Positions 1 to 6,506 are shown, counted from the stretch's first letter. The stretch: DNA of 7,357 nt from Prolixibacteraceae bacterium (GCA_027858145.1 JAQIDF010000102.1:1-7357); one strand, 5' to 3'. A program made the numbers and translations. The notes: generated from the letters alone by a model not told the origin.

Positions 1-1301
1 CGGATAGTATATGGAAATTCATCAGGTATCATTCCTTTCAGTGCCCTGAAAGCGAGATTACCGTGACCGATTTCACGACGTCCGACCCCACGAGGTGTTT
101 TTGCATCACCAACACAGAATGGAGGAAAATTATAATGTAAAAGGAATTTTTCCTCTCCCTGAATGGTTACATTATCGATGCGTTTTACATCCATTTTTGT
201 ACCCAAAGTAATTGATGATAACGACTGAGTTTCACCACGGGTAAAGATGGCAGAACCATGAGTGCCGGGGAGGTAATCAACTTCACCCCAAATTGGCCTG
301 ATTTCGTTGGTCTTACGTCCATCGAGGCGAATACCATCGTCAAGTACCATACGGCGCATAGCCTCTCCGTTTACATCGTGCAGGTATTTCTTAATTAATT
401 TTTCGTGAAGCTCGAGATCGATTTCTTCGTTATCGGTATTCTCTTCTTTATATTTTTCGATATAAGCATCCTGAATTTCGTCAAATAGTTCGAACCGTTT
501 TTGCTTATCGTCAACTTGTTGTTTTACTAAATCATAACAAGCCTGATACAAGTCGTTCTCAACTTTCTGCTTCAATTCATCATCATTTTCTTCGTGGCAA
601 AACTCACGCTTTACGATGTTCAGTTCAGCAGCCATTTCATCTTGTACCTTACATTGATCTTTGATAGCATCGTGAGCAAATTTAATGGCTTCGATCATTT
701 CAACTTCTGAAACTTCGTCCATTTCTCCTTCTACCATCATGATGTTGTCGTAAGAAGCGGCGACCATAATATCGATATCAGCCGATTCAAGCTGCGTCCT
801 TGACGGGTTAATAATTAGCTTGCCATCAACACGGCCAACACGGGCCTCAGAAATAGCACACTCAAAAGGCACATCTGAAACACTGATAGCTGCAGATGCA
901 GCCAGCCCTGCTAACGAATCGGGCATTACATCTTTATCAGCCGATATCAGGGAAATCATCACTGCTGTTTCAGCGTGAAATTTTGACGGGAAAAGTGGCC
1001 TTAGCGCACGGTCAACTAAGCGTGCAACAAGAATCTCGTCGTCTGAGGGACGTGCTTCTCTTTTAAGGAATCCACCCGGGAAGCGCCCGGCAGCGGAGAA
1101 TTTCTCGCGGTAATCAACTGATAGTGGCATGAAGTCAACATCGGATTTTGCCTCCTTTGCTGACACAACTGTAGCCAGTAGCATGGTGTCGCCAGATTTT
1201 ACAACTACGGCGCCATCTGCTTGTTTTGCCAATTTACCTGTTTCGATAGTAATGGTTCTTCCATCGCCCAGGTCTATGACTTTTTCAATAACATTAAGCA
1301 T
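1..1301 (-). CDS. pnp: Polyribonucleotide nucleotidyltransferase (PNPase), 3' end cut off by window edge
   Basis: PNPase degrades RNA 3' to 5' by phosphorolysis, releasing nucleoside diphosphates, and acts in mRNA turnover in the cytoplasm. The ATG at 1301 opens a frame of 433 complete codons with no stop, starting MLNVIEKVIDLGDGR. The first RNase PH-like domain covers about residues 1-230 and carries the family block FPGGFLKREARPSDDEILVA near residue 75. A charged helical linker follows (about 240-315, rich in Glu/Lys/Asp). The second RNase PH-like domain begins near 325 with RLDGR and contains GTHGSAIFTRGETQ near 345 and the FPYTI stretch at the edge. The usual length is about 700 residues, so the catalytic aspartates of the second domain and the KH and S1 RNA-binding domains lie outside the window. 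It sits 93 nt downstream of rpsO on the same strand, the common rpsO-pnp order. No exact TAnnTTTG box was seen in the gap, so read-through from rpsO is plausible. Confidence 0.97.
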   Translation of the reverse strand, partial: MLNVIEKVIDLGDGRTITIETGKLAKQADGAVVVKSGDTMLLATVVSAKEAKSDVDFMPLSVDYREKFSAAGRFPGGFLKREARPSDDEILVARLVDRALRPLFPSKFHAETAVMISLISADKDVMPDSLAGLAASAAISVSDVPFECAISEARVGRVDGKLIINPSRTQLESADIDIMVAASYDNIMMVEGEMDEVSEVEMIEAIKFAHDAIKDQCKVQDEMAAELNIVKREFCHEENDDELKQKVENDLYQACYDLVKQQVDDKQKRFELFDEIQDAYIEKYKEENTDNEEIDLELHEKLIKKYLHDVNGEAMRRMVLDDGIRLDGRKTNEIRPIWGEVDYLPGTHGSAIFTRGETQSLSSITLGTKMDVKRIDNVTIQGEEKFLLHYNFPPFCVGDAKTPRGVGRREIGHGNLAFRALKGMIPDEFPYTI

Positions 1302-1352
1302 AATGTGTAAATTTTTAAACTAAAATAAAATATTGGGCGGGGCTTTATATAC

Positions 1353-1384
1353 GAAAAAGGCAATTTGCATAAATTGCCTTTTTC
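1353..1384 (-). terminator. Perfect 14-bp hairpin between rpsO and pnp, intrinsic-terminator-like
   Basis: The arms 1353-1366 and 1371-1384 are exact reverse complements around a 4-nt loop. The stem has an A-rich upstream and T-rich downstream side (GCCTTTTTC), so it reads as a terminator on either strand. It begins 10 nt after the rpsO stop codon. Known from the family: in enterobacteria the rpsO-pnp junction carries a hairpin giving partial termination and an RNA-processing site. The same role here is an inference, because pnp has no clear promoter of its own. Confidence 0.7.
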
Positions 1385-1394
1385 ATATAAGAAT

Positions 1395-1664
1395 TTATCT
1401 ACGTATTTTAAGTTCCTTAATAATAGTACGATAACGTTCAATCTCACGAACTTTCAGATAATCGAGCAAACGACGGCGCTTACCTACTAATGTCACCAAC
1501 GCGCGCTGTGTACCAAAATCCTTACGATTTTTTTTCAGGTGCTCTGTCAGGTGGGAAATACGATAGGTAAACAATGCAATTTGTGCTTCTGCTGAACCGG
1601 TGTCATTTTCATCTTTACCGTACTTTGCAAAAAATTCTTTTTTCTTTTCGGTAGTTAAATACAT
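1395..1664 (-). CDS. rpsO: Small ribosomal subunit protein S15 (uS15)
   Basis: S15 is a primary 16S rRNA-binding protein that organises the platform of the 30S subunit and touches the 50S subunit. The 89-residue length is the family norm. The diagnostic stretch DTGSAEAQIALFTYRISHLT lies at about residues 21-40, followed by the lysine/arginine-rich rRNA-contacting segment and KRRRLLDYLK near residues 62-71; the protein ends in basic IRR. The ATG at 1664 gives the N-terminus MYLTTEKKKEFF, which matches the normal start position. It lies between DUF2851 (176 nt upstream) and pnp (93 nt downstream), all on the minus strand. A promoter box about 110 nt upstream gives it a leader of roughly 100 nt. 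S15 genes are often autoregulated through such leaders, but I identified no specific S15-binding structure here. Intact. Confidence 0.99.
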   Translation of the reverse strand: MYLTTEKKKEFFAKYGKDENDTGSAEAQIALFTYRISHLTEHLKKNRKDFGTQRALVTLVGKRRRLLDYLKVREIERYRTIIKELKIRR

Positions 1665-1771
1665 AATTCTTTAAATATTAAAAAGTTAAACCATTCGATA
1701 ATTACGCAGCAACATCAACAAGTGATTGAAACCGCGAAACATTAAAAGTTTGACCTAAAGCCAAATTTCTG

Positions 1772-1800
1772 CAAAACTAATTAAATTTCTTTAATCCAGA
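1772..1800 (-). promoter_or_regulatory. Probable rpsO promoter, Bacteroidota type
   Basis: On the minus strand TAGTTTTG at 1779-1772 is an exact match to the Bacteroidota -7 consensus TAnnTTTG. A weak -33 candidate TCTG (consensus TTTG) lies at 1800-1797, 17 nt upstream. Transcription would start near 1765, leaving a leader of about 100 nt before rpsO. The box falls in the 176-nt gap after DUF2851, which otherwise holds no gene. Confidence 0.55.
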
Positions 1801-1840
1801 CCATTAATCCTTAACTTTTCACTGCATTCAAAACAGAATT

Positions 1841-3127
1841 TCACGAATCTGTAATAATATCATGTTTTAAGAGTTTTGCCCCTATTTGGCATTCGAGACA
1901 CCTTTTTTTATTGCAATATTCATTTTTAAGCTGAATCAAGGCCTGTGTGTCGTAAGCATTATCAGCCGGCATATCGAGAACCTGCCATTGTTTGATGATG
2001 CTGTTATTTTCGGGGGCAAGAGCTTCAAGCAACTCAACTGACCGGGCTATCAGTTCAGGTTTATTATTACGCTCACCATACAAATACAAGAAAGGAACCA
2101 CAGTGTTTATTATTAAATTATTGCGAGAGGAAACACCAAACCATTTTACTTTTTCTGGGGCCGTTTTATTGAACCTGTAATGGGTGTCCCAGTATTCCGA
2201 TGCTTTAATCTGAAAAAAATTAAGTATCTCGTCTGGCTTTTCAGTTTCGATTAATTTAGACAACAGTGCTTCAGATTTGCACAACAGGCTTGCAAATTGT
2301 GCAATCCGTATGGTAGGAAAATTGGCAGGCCGCAAGCGCATAAATTTCCACAAAAAGCCATCAATCCCTTTCAGCTTATACTTGGCAGCAAGATACTGAT
2401 ATTCTTCGCGAAGTAACAGGAAATAGTCATCACCGATCAGGGTTTCATTTAAAATTCCCGACTGTCCAAAAAGCAAAGCTTCCGTTTGCAAAACATTATG
2501 ACTTTGACGTGCCAGTACTTTTAATGGAATAGAACGAGCAAGCATCTCAAAGGGCAAAGCATTTACTTTGAAGCCGAAATTTGAAGCCAGGTGCTGGTAA
2601 AAAGTCTCATTCCAATTATTCTTGTTTTGCGTGAGATTTTTCTTAATACTACTGGTTTTATTTTTCAGCCTGTCTACCAGCATTGCATCCATTGCTGAAC
2701 GGACATAAACCGGATTGACGGAATGGATATAATTACTACAGGCCGGAGCATCTTTTTGAGAAATTAGTTTTTCATAATTACTCAAAAGCGTGTCGCGAAC
2801 AACAACCTCAACAACTGGCAGATAGCCTCCGTTAGGTAGAGTAACGTCTCTATTATGCTCGGCCACCACATGTAAAATTACGTTATTATATGATTCGTCG
2901 TATTGATGATTATGCGAGAGCCAATCTGAGGTTTTTAAATGAATTTCGATGTTTCCAACCCATGTTGTTTGATCGATTCTTACAGAAGCATTGAAAAAAT
3001 CGGGACCTGAATCATTATTCCATGTCCCGGGCTTTAGAATTTCGACAGCTTCTCCATCTGCTGTTTGTAGTTCCTGCTCTTCAAAAAGCTGATGCTTCCA
3101 CGCATATTGGAGGAGTTCCTCGTTCAT
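1841..3127 (-). CDS. DUF2851 family protein of unknown function
   Basis: A 428-residue cytoplasmic protein with no signal peptide or membrane helices. I recognise it as DUF2851, a family common in Bacteroidota, by GPDFFNASVRI (residues 41-51), GNIEIHLKTSDW (58-69), the following SHNHQYDESYNNVILHVV (71-88), and the cysteine cluster near the C-terminus, C405-x4-C410-x2-C413 in the context YCNKKRCLECQIG. The cluster could bind a metal or an Fe-S centre. The PD at 42-43 followed by E61 and K65 in a strand-like segment loosely resembles a PD-(D/E)XK nuclease core, but this is only a visual analogy. The start at 3127 is preceded by the pyrF stop 29 nt upstream, so the two are very likely co-transcribed from the pyrF promoter. 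Length and both ends look complete. No reaction is known to me for the family. Confidence 0.93.
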   Translation of the reverse strand: MNEELLQYAWKHQLFEEQELQTADGEAVEILKPGTWNNDSGPDFFNASVRIDQTTWVGNIEIHLKTSDWLSHNHQYDESYNNVILHVVAEHNRDVTLPNGGYLPVVEVVVRDTLLSNYEKLISQKDAPACSNYIHSVNPVYVRSAMDAMLVDRLKNKTSSIKKNLTQNKNNWNETFYQHLASNFGFKVNALPFEMLARSIPLKVLARQSHNVLQTEALLFGQSGILNETLIGDDYFLLLREEYQYLAAKYKLKGIDGFLWKFMRLRPANFPTIRIAQFASLLCKSEALLSKLIETEKPDEILNFFQIKASEYWDTHYRFNKTAPEKVKWFGVSSRNNLIINTVVPFLYLYGERNNKPELIARSVELLEALAPENNSIIKQWQVLDMPADNAYDTQALIQLKNEYCNKKRCLECQIGAKLLKHDIITDS

Positions 3128-3156
3128 TTTTCATGTTTAATTTAAGAGGGTTTAAA

Positions 3157-3990
3157 TTAAAGCAAGTTTGCTTCAAGTAGCAATTCTTCCATTTCTAATT
3201 GCACAACTTCGGCTTGTTCGCGGGCTTTTTCGGCAAAGTCTGCACCATCTGACGCGTATATTATACCGCGCGAAGAATTAACCAGCAGCCCGCATTGTTT
3301 GTTCATACCATACCGGGCTACTTCCTGAAGGCTTCCACCCTGTGCGCCCACGCCGGGCACAAGTAAAAAATGATTTGGTACGATATCACGAATACCTGAC
3401 AGGCTCTCAGCTTTTGTGGCACCAACTACATACATCATATTATCGGTTGTGCCCCATGCTTGCGATTTTTTTAATACTGTTTCGTATAGCTTTTCGCCTG
3501 AATCTTTATCCTCAATAAATTGAAAATCAAATGCACCCTTATTAGATGTTAACGCCAATAAAACAACCCACTTATCAAGATAGGTCATAAAAGGCTTTAC
3601 CGAATCTTCACCCATGTATGGTGCAACTGTTACCGCATCGAAATCAAAATGATCAAAAAAGCTACGGGCATACAAATTTGAGGTGTTGCCAATATCGCCA
3701 CGTTTGGCGTCGGCAATGATGAACATATCGGGAGATTTTTCGCGAATATACCTTACAGTTTTATCAAGACTGATTAATCCTTGTGCACCCAATGACTCAT
3801 AAAATGCCAGATTAGGCTTGTAGGCCACTGCAAGATCATGTGTATGGTCAATTACCTCCTTGTTGAAAGCGAAAACGGGATCACTGGTATCAAGCAAGTT
3901 ACGCGGTATTTTCTGAATATCGGTATCAAGACCAATACATAAGAAACTTCGTTTTTGTTTTATCTGAGAAAAAAGCTGTTCTGAATTCAT
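3157..3990 (-). CDS. pyrF: Orotidine 5'-phosphate decarboxylase, class 2
   Basis: This enzyme catalyses the last step of de novo pyrimidine synthesis, decarboxylating OMP to UMP, as a cytoplasmic TIM-barrel dimer. The 277-residue length fits the longer type 2 PyrF family rather than the ~235-residue E. coli type. Visible motifs are FLCIGLDTD at 16-24, the substrate-binding YKPN at 57-60, the catalytic DAKRGDIGNT at 94-103 (Asp and Lys of the active-site tetrad), the phosphate-binding VPGVGAQGG at 211-219, and NSSRGIIYAS at 238-247. The ATG at 3990 gives a normal N-terminus. A strong promoter box lies about 20 nt upstream, and DUF2851 follows after 29 nt. The gap contains an A/T-only 10-bp inverted repeat (3136-3145 with 3152-3161) overlapping the pyrF stop, too weak to call a terminator. 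All catalytic residues are present, so the gene should be functional. Confidence 0.98.
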   Translation of the reverse strand: MNSEQLFSQIKQKRSFLCIGLDTDIQKIPRNLLDTSDPVFAFNKEVIDHTHDLAVAYKPNLAFYESLGAQGLISLDKTVRYIREKSPDMFIIADAKRGDIGNTSNLYARSFFDHFDFDAVTVAPYMGEDSVKPFMTYLDKWVVLLALTSNKGAFDFQFIEDKDSGEKLYETVLKKSQAWGTTDNMMYVVGATKAESLSGIRDIVPNHFLLVPGVGAQGGSLQEVARYGMNKQCGLLVNSSRGIIYASDGADFAEKAREQAEVVQLEMEELLLEANLL

Positions 3991-4006
3991 AACGTGTTAT
4001 TTTCTG

Positions 4007-4014
4007 CAAAAGTA
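4007..4014 (-). promoter_or_regulatory. pyrF promoter -7 box, Bacteroidota type
   Basis: On the minus strand TACTTTTG (followed by CAG) is an exact TAnnTTTG match ending 17 nt before the pyrF ATG. Transcription would start around 4000, giving a very short leader. No convincing TTTG was found at -33. It probably drives pyrF and DUF2851 together. Confidence 0.6.
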
Positions 4015-4152
4015 ATAAAAACGAACTTTATTTAAGCAGTAAGAATTGGCTTTGCTTCAAAATTTCAAAAAGAAAAGCAAATCAATCACATATATCATTA
4101 TAAGTTTATCCCGACACTAATGATTATTTTATTCAACTTTCGCAAGCTCTGT

Positions 4153-4629
4153 TTACCCTGCCTGCAATAGGAATGTATAATTTGTCAGTTTAATAAGTTT
4201 CTCATTATCAGCAATTATTTTTTCCATTAACAGTTCAGTGTCTATTTCAAAAAGTTTAGCCATATCGGCCAACAATCCTATTATTAATTGCCATATACGC
4301 TCTGCTACTGTTAGCTGTATCGTTTCGGCTCTGGTGTTTCGGAACATTTCCCCCAGCGATTCATATCCTGCAAAACGTTTGGCAACAGCAAGCAAATTGT
4401 ACTGTACCATGCAGATTGTTGTCTGTGCAATTTGTGCATCAAAATCTTGCGATTGGCATTTTCCCAGTCCAAGGTATTGTTTGCTCTCTTTGAAGAAAAC
4501 TTCTATCGACCATCAGATTGAATACAGTTTGTAGGCCTGTTCAAAACAAAGTGCCAGATCGGTTGTCAGGAATACGTTCCATTCTTACTGCTTGCCTTTG
4601 CTGTTTTTGGGTTTCCCCTTGTTTCTGAT
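4153..4629 (-). pseudogene. IS4-family transposase remnant (C-terminal third, two in-frame stops)
   Basis: Reading the minus strand from about 4629 to the TAA at 4153-4155 gives one continuous homologous frame: RNKGKPKNSKGKQ, a stop at 4585-4587, EWNVFLTTDLALCFEQAYKL, YSI, a stop (TGA) at 4513-4515, WSIEVFFKESK, then 110 more residues ending FLLQAG. The IS4 signature Y-x2-R-x3-E-x6-K is visible with Y at 4522-4524, E at 4501-4503 (catalytic Glu of the DDE triad) and K at 4480-4482; the Arg codon is the TGA stop. The first two-thirds, with both catalytic Asp residues, is missing because the sequence changes into a permease gene at about 4630. GTTTATCCCGACACT at 4104-4118, just beyond the transposase end, could be part of the terminal inverted repeat, but no partner copy exists in the window. 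The element is dead. An 85-codon frame from the Met at 4410 could be misannotated as a gene. Confidence 0.85.
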
Positions 4630-5190
4630 TTGACAACTAAATTTTTCAATTTTCCTATCGATACTTACTTCCCATTTGGATACCTCTTTTTTCTTCCTGT
4701 TATTCCTATGCTTCTTGGAATGGTATATGGTTTTATGTTATTAGATGAAAGAGATGGAGGGATCATCAGTTATTTGTCAATCACTCCATTTGGGAAAGGT
4801 GGATATCTGTCTGTACGAATGTTTGTCCCTGTAGTATTTAGCTTTGTATTGTGTTTCCTGTTCTTTATTTCAACCGGGCTTTTTCACGATCAACAATTAA
4901 TATTTAAAATATTTATTGCACTAATCATCTCATTTGAAGCACCAATCATGCTTTTGTTTTTGGGGGCATTTGCCGATAATAAAGTAGAAGGATTGGCCAT
5001 TACAAAAGGATTCGGGATATTTCTTGTTGCCATACCACTCGATTACTTCCTGGCTGGGAACTGGCGTTGGTTGCTTTCGTTTTCTCCGCTTTGGTGGATC
5101 GAAAGGGCTGCTTTCCAAACCAATTATCAATGGATCTATCTCCTTGGTGCAGCTATGGTACATGCGCTTTTTATTTATGTGCTATATTGA
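4630..5190 (+). pseudogene. ABC-2 type exporter permease fragment, N-terminus missing
   Basis: The frame encodes about 185 residues of a hydrophobic membrane protein. Five likely transmembrane segments lie at about residues 12-37, 60-82, 89-114, 124-141 and 168-185, with the conserved cytoplasmic turn LLDERDGGIISYLSITP at 37-53 that is typical of small ABC-2 exporter permeases (the group containing fluoroquinolone-type exporters). The usual length is about 230-250 residues, so the first helix and its flank are missing. There is no ATG: the frame stays open leftward to 4522 through antisense transposase sequence, so the TTG at 4630 is not a convincing start. No ATPase partner gene is present. 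The 3' end overlaps the AraC gene tail by 16 nt. The sequence shows the truncation and the membrane segments; loss of function and the substrate class are inferences. Confidence 0.75.
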
Positions 5191-5960
5191 AGCTCCCTGG
5201 ATTTTCCTGGCGGCATATCGTATACCTTTTTGAAAGCTCTTGAAAAGTGCGCACTATCGACATAACCCAATTGATGTGCAATTTCTTCGAGTGAAATTTT
5301 ATCGTTGTGCATCAACTTAACTGCTTGCGCCATTCTGTAATGGAGCAGGTTATTATACACCGAATGTCCGAATTGTTGTTTGAATCCTGATTTCAATTTG
5401 TTTTCGTTGGTACCTATTAATTTTGCCAATTGTGACAACGACGGAGGATACATATAATTCTGCTCTAAAATCAATTTTGCTTCTTTCCATTTTGCTTTAT
5501 CGACACTTGAATTAACGATCGATTGTGTTGCCGAGGCTGCTTGTTCGAGTTGGCAACCAAACAGCTCGCATATTTTGGTTTCGTAGTAAACCATCGAAAG
5601 AATGGTATCGTGAATCTTGTGCGATAAAATTTCACGAATGATTGTTTTCATTTGGGGCGTAATGGGCAAGTCGGAACTGAACATGTTAAAATATTCCGAT
5701 CGGTTTACCTTGTCGGCATAATCTGAAAACCGTCCATGATACTTCGCCAATAAATCAATAAATTTTGAGGGCGAAAGGTAAATTCTAAAGTTTTCAAATA
5801 CTGGTGGTACCTGAAAGATCAGTTCCCGTTTATTGGTAAAAAAGGTGGAGTGAACTTCATCGATGAATAGGCGGTACGGTTTATAATTATTATCACAAAC
5901 ATTTATCTCACCACCCAATTGAAATGAAAGAATTGCCAAATCAGAATCTTGTTTTGACAC
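5175..5960 (-). CDS. AraC-family transcriptional regulator, PchR-like, probably N-terminally truncated
   Basis: The protein is a DNA-binding regulator with a C-terminal AraC double helix-turn-helix at about residues 158-256. The first HTH is in SLSQLAKLIGTNENKLKSGF (174-193), with the PchR-style link FGHSVYNNLLHYRMAQAVKL; the second is ISLEEIAHQLGYVDSAHFSR (222-241), followed by AFKKVYDMPPGKSRE. PchR-like members control siderophore or other uptake and efflux genes in response to a ligand bound by the N-terminal domain. Here that domain starts abruptly at DSDLAILSFQLGG, where relatives carry several tens of extra residues. The only start candidates are GTG at 5960 or an upstream ATT, with an in-frame stop at 5991-5993, no ATG and no TAnnTTTG box close by. 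The DNA-binding half looks intact, so a protein could still bind DNA if expressed, but the gene may be decayed. It converges with the permease fragment. Confidence 0.82.
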   Translation of the reverse strand: MSKQDSDLAILSFQLGGEINVCDNNYKPYRLFIDEVHSTFFTNKRELIFQVPPVFENFRIYLSPSKFIDLLAKYHGRFSDYADKVNRSEYFNMFSSDLPITPQMKTIIREILSHKIHDTILSMVYYETKICELFGCQLEQAASATQSIVNSSVDKAKWKEAKLILEQNYMYPPSLSQLAKLIGTNENKLKSGFKQQFGHSVYNNLLHYRMAQAVKLMHNDKISLEEIAHQLGYVDSAHFSRAFKKVYDMPPGKSRELQYST

Positions 5961-6035
5961 AATGGTTTCAACACGATTAGTTGTACTTTTTTAATTCCGA
6001 TGTTAATAAAAACTGCAAGCTTTACTTCTTTTGTT

Positions 6036-6098
6036 TTAAAATCTCACATCAATCCCGAACTCAAAATACCAAATTGTTGAGACAATAGATGCAGTAAG
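6036..6098 (-). pseudogene. Possible C-terminal tail of an outer-membrane beta-barrel gene
   Basis: The minus strand encodes LTASIVSTIWYFEFGIDVRF followed by TAA at 6036-6038. Alternating hydrophobic residues ending in Phe are typical of the last strand of Bacteroidota outer-membrane barrels such as TonB-dependent receptors. A stop at 6099-6101 in the same frame limits it to 20 residues. The fragment lies just upstream of the AraC gene on the same strand, a common neighbourhood for receptor genes, but 20 residues are too few to be sure and chance is a real alternative. Confidence 0.25.
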
Positions 6099-6159
6099 TT
6101 AAATTTTCTTCGTATTCGTTTACATAAATGCGATCGAATGCCTGGATCAATATCAGCTT

Positions 6160-6321
6160 ATACCAAATTGATTATATAATGCCGCATTGGATGTTCTTGT
6201 ATTTTTGATTTATACAAAGCAAATTTCGCGAAGCATAGCCATAGCTACGGTTAAGAAATTTAATGAAGTAGAAATCAAAAAGACAATACTGATATGCGTC
6301 ATTATATGGTTAAATTGGTAT
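6160..6321. repeat. 162-nt near-palindrome (MITE-like or interspersed hairpin repeat)
   Basis: The two halves 6160-6240 and 6241-6321 are imperfect reverse complements. The outer arms 6160-6187 and 6294-6321 match at 23 of 28 positions without gaps. The inner arms 6197-6215 and 6268-6286 match at 17 of 19. AAATTTC at 6221-6227 pairs exactly with GAAATTT at 6255-6261. TAGC at 6236-6239 and GCTA at 6244-6247 close the structure around a 4-nt loop. Recognisable coding sequence (the CPBP remnant) begins immediately at the right end, so the ends look like element boundaries. It is too symmetrical for a terminator and has no poly-T tract. A miniature inverted-repeat element or a family of repetitive palindromes is the likeliest explanation; a structured RNA is possible. 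No flanking target duplication was identified. Confidence 0.75.
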
Positions 6322-6506
6322 TACATGTGCTAATGAATTTCTCGTGGTTGCTGTTTACAGTTAATGGAGATGTTGCCGGAAATGTTAGGGCCAATGTTTT
6401 CAGGGTACTCATCATCGCCTTGTCGATTTTTGTAACCATAAGAATGCAATCGATGAAGAAAGGTTTTGTTGTAAATCGTCAAACGCTTTGGATCAACAAG
6501 CTGTGA
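6294..6506 (+). pseudogene. Probable CPBP-family intramembrane protease remnant fused to repeat sequence
   Basis: The 70-codon frame starts at an ATG inside the right arm of the palindrome; its first nine residues come from that repeat. From residue 10 it reads LHVLMNFSWLLF, then N-VFRVLIIALSIFVTIRM and a basic tail ending TLWINKL. This resembles the last part of CPBP (CAAX protease/bacteriocin-processing) membrane metalloproteases, where an H-x3-N motif (here H11, N15) sits in a late helix and another helix and a basic tail follow. The family is usually 200-300 residues with upstream EExxR and FxxxH motifs, none of which is present, so this is a truncated, inactive end. No N-terminal part is found on the left side of the palindrome. 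The family call rests on one short motif and the hydrophobic pattern; a small two-helix membrane protein is the alternative. Confidence 0.45.

Noticed and set aside
1129..1323. 64-codon plus-strand frame
   Set aside because: It is antisense to the start of pnp, whose minus-strand protein matches PNPase throughout; no independent support.
1992..2180. 62-codon plus-strand frame
   Set aside because: Shadow of the DUF2851 gene on the opposite strand.
3136..3161. 10-bp perfect inverted repeat between pyrF and DUF2851
   Set aside because: The stem is made only of A/T pairs and overlaps the pyrF stop; too weak to call a terminator or attenuator.
4238..4534. 98-codon plus-strand frame
   Set aside because: Antisense to the transposase remnant, which explains the sequence; low-complexity composition and no family resemblance.
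4930..5233. Minus-strand frame 4930-5163 and plus-strand frame 5024-5233
   Set aside because: Both overlap the permease fragment in wrong frames; the permease frame shows clear membrane segments and a family motif.
6061..6165. Short minus-strand open stretch reading KLILIQAFDRIYVNEYEENL and onward to a TGA at 6061
   Set aside because: About 33 codons, no start codon, no recognisable motif, and it runs in from the palindrome; probably chance.
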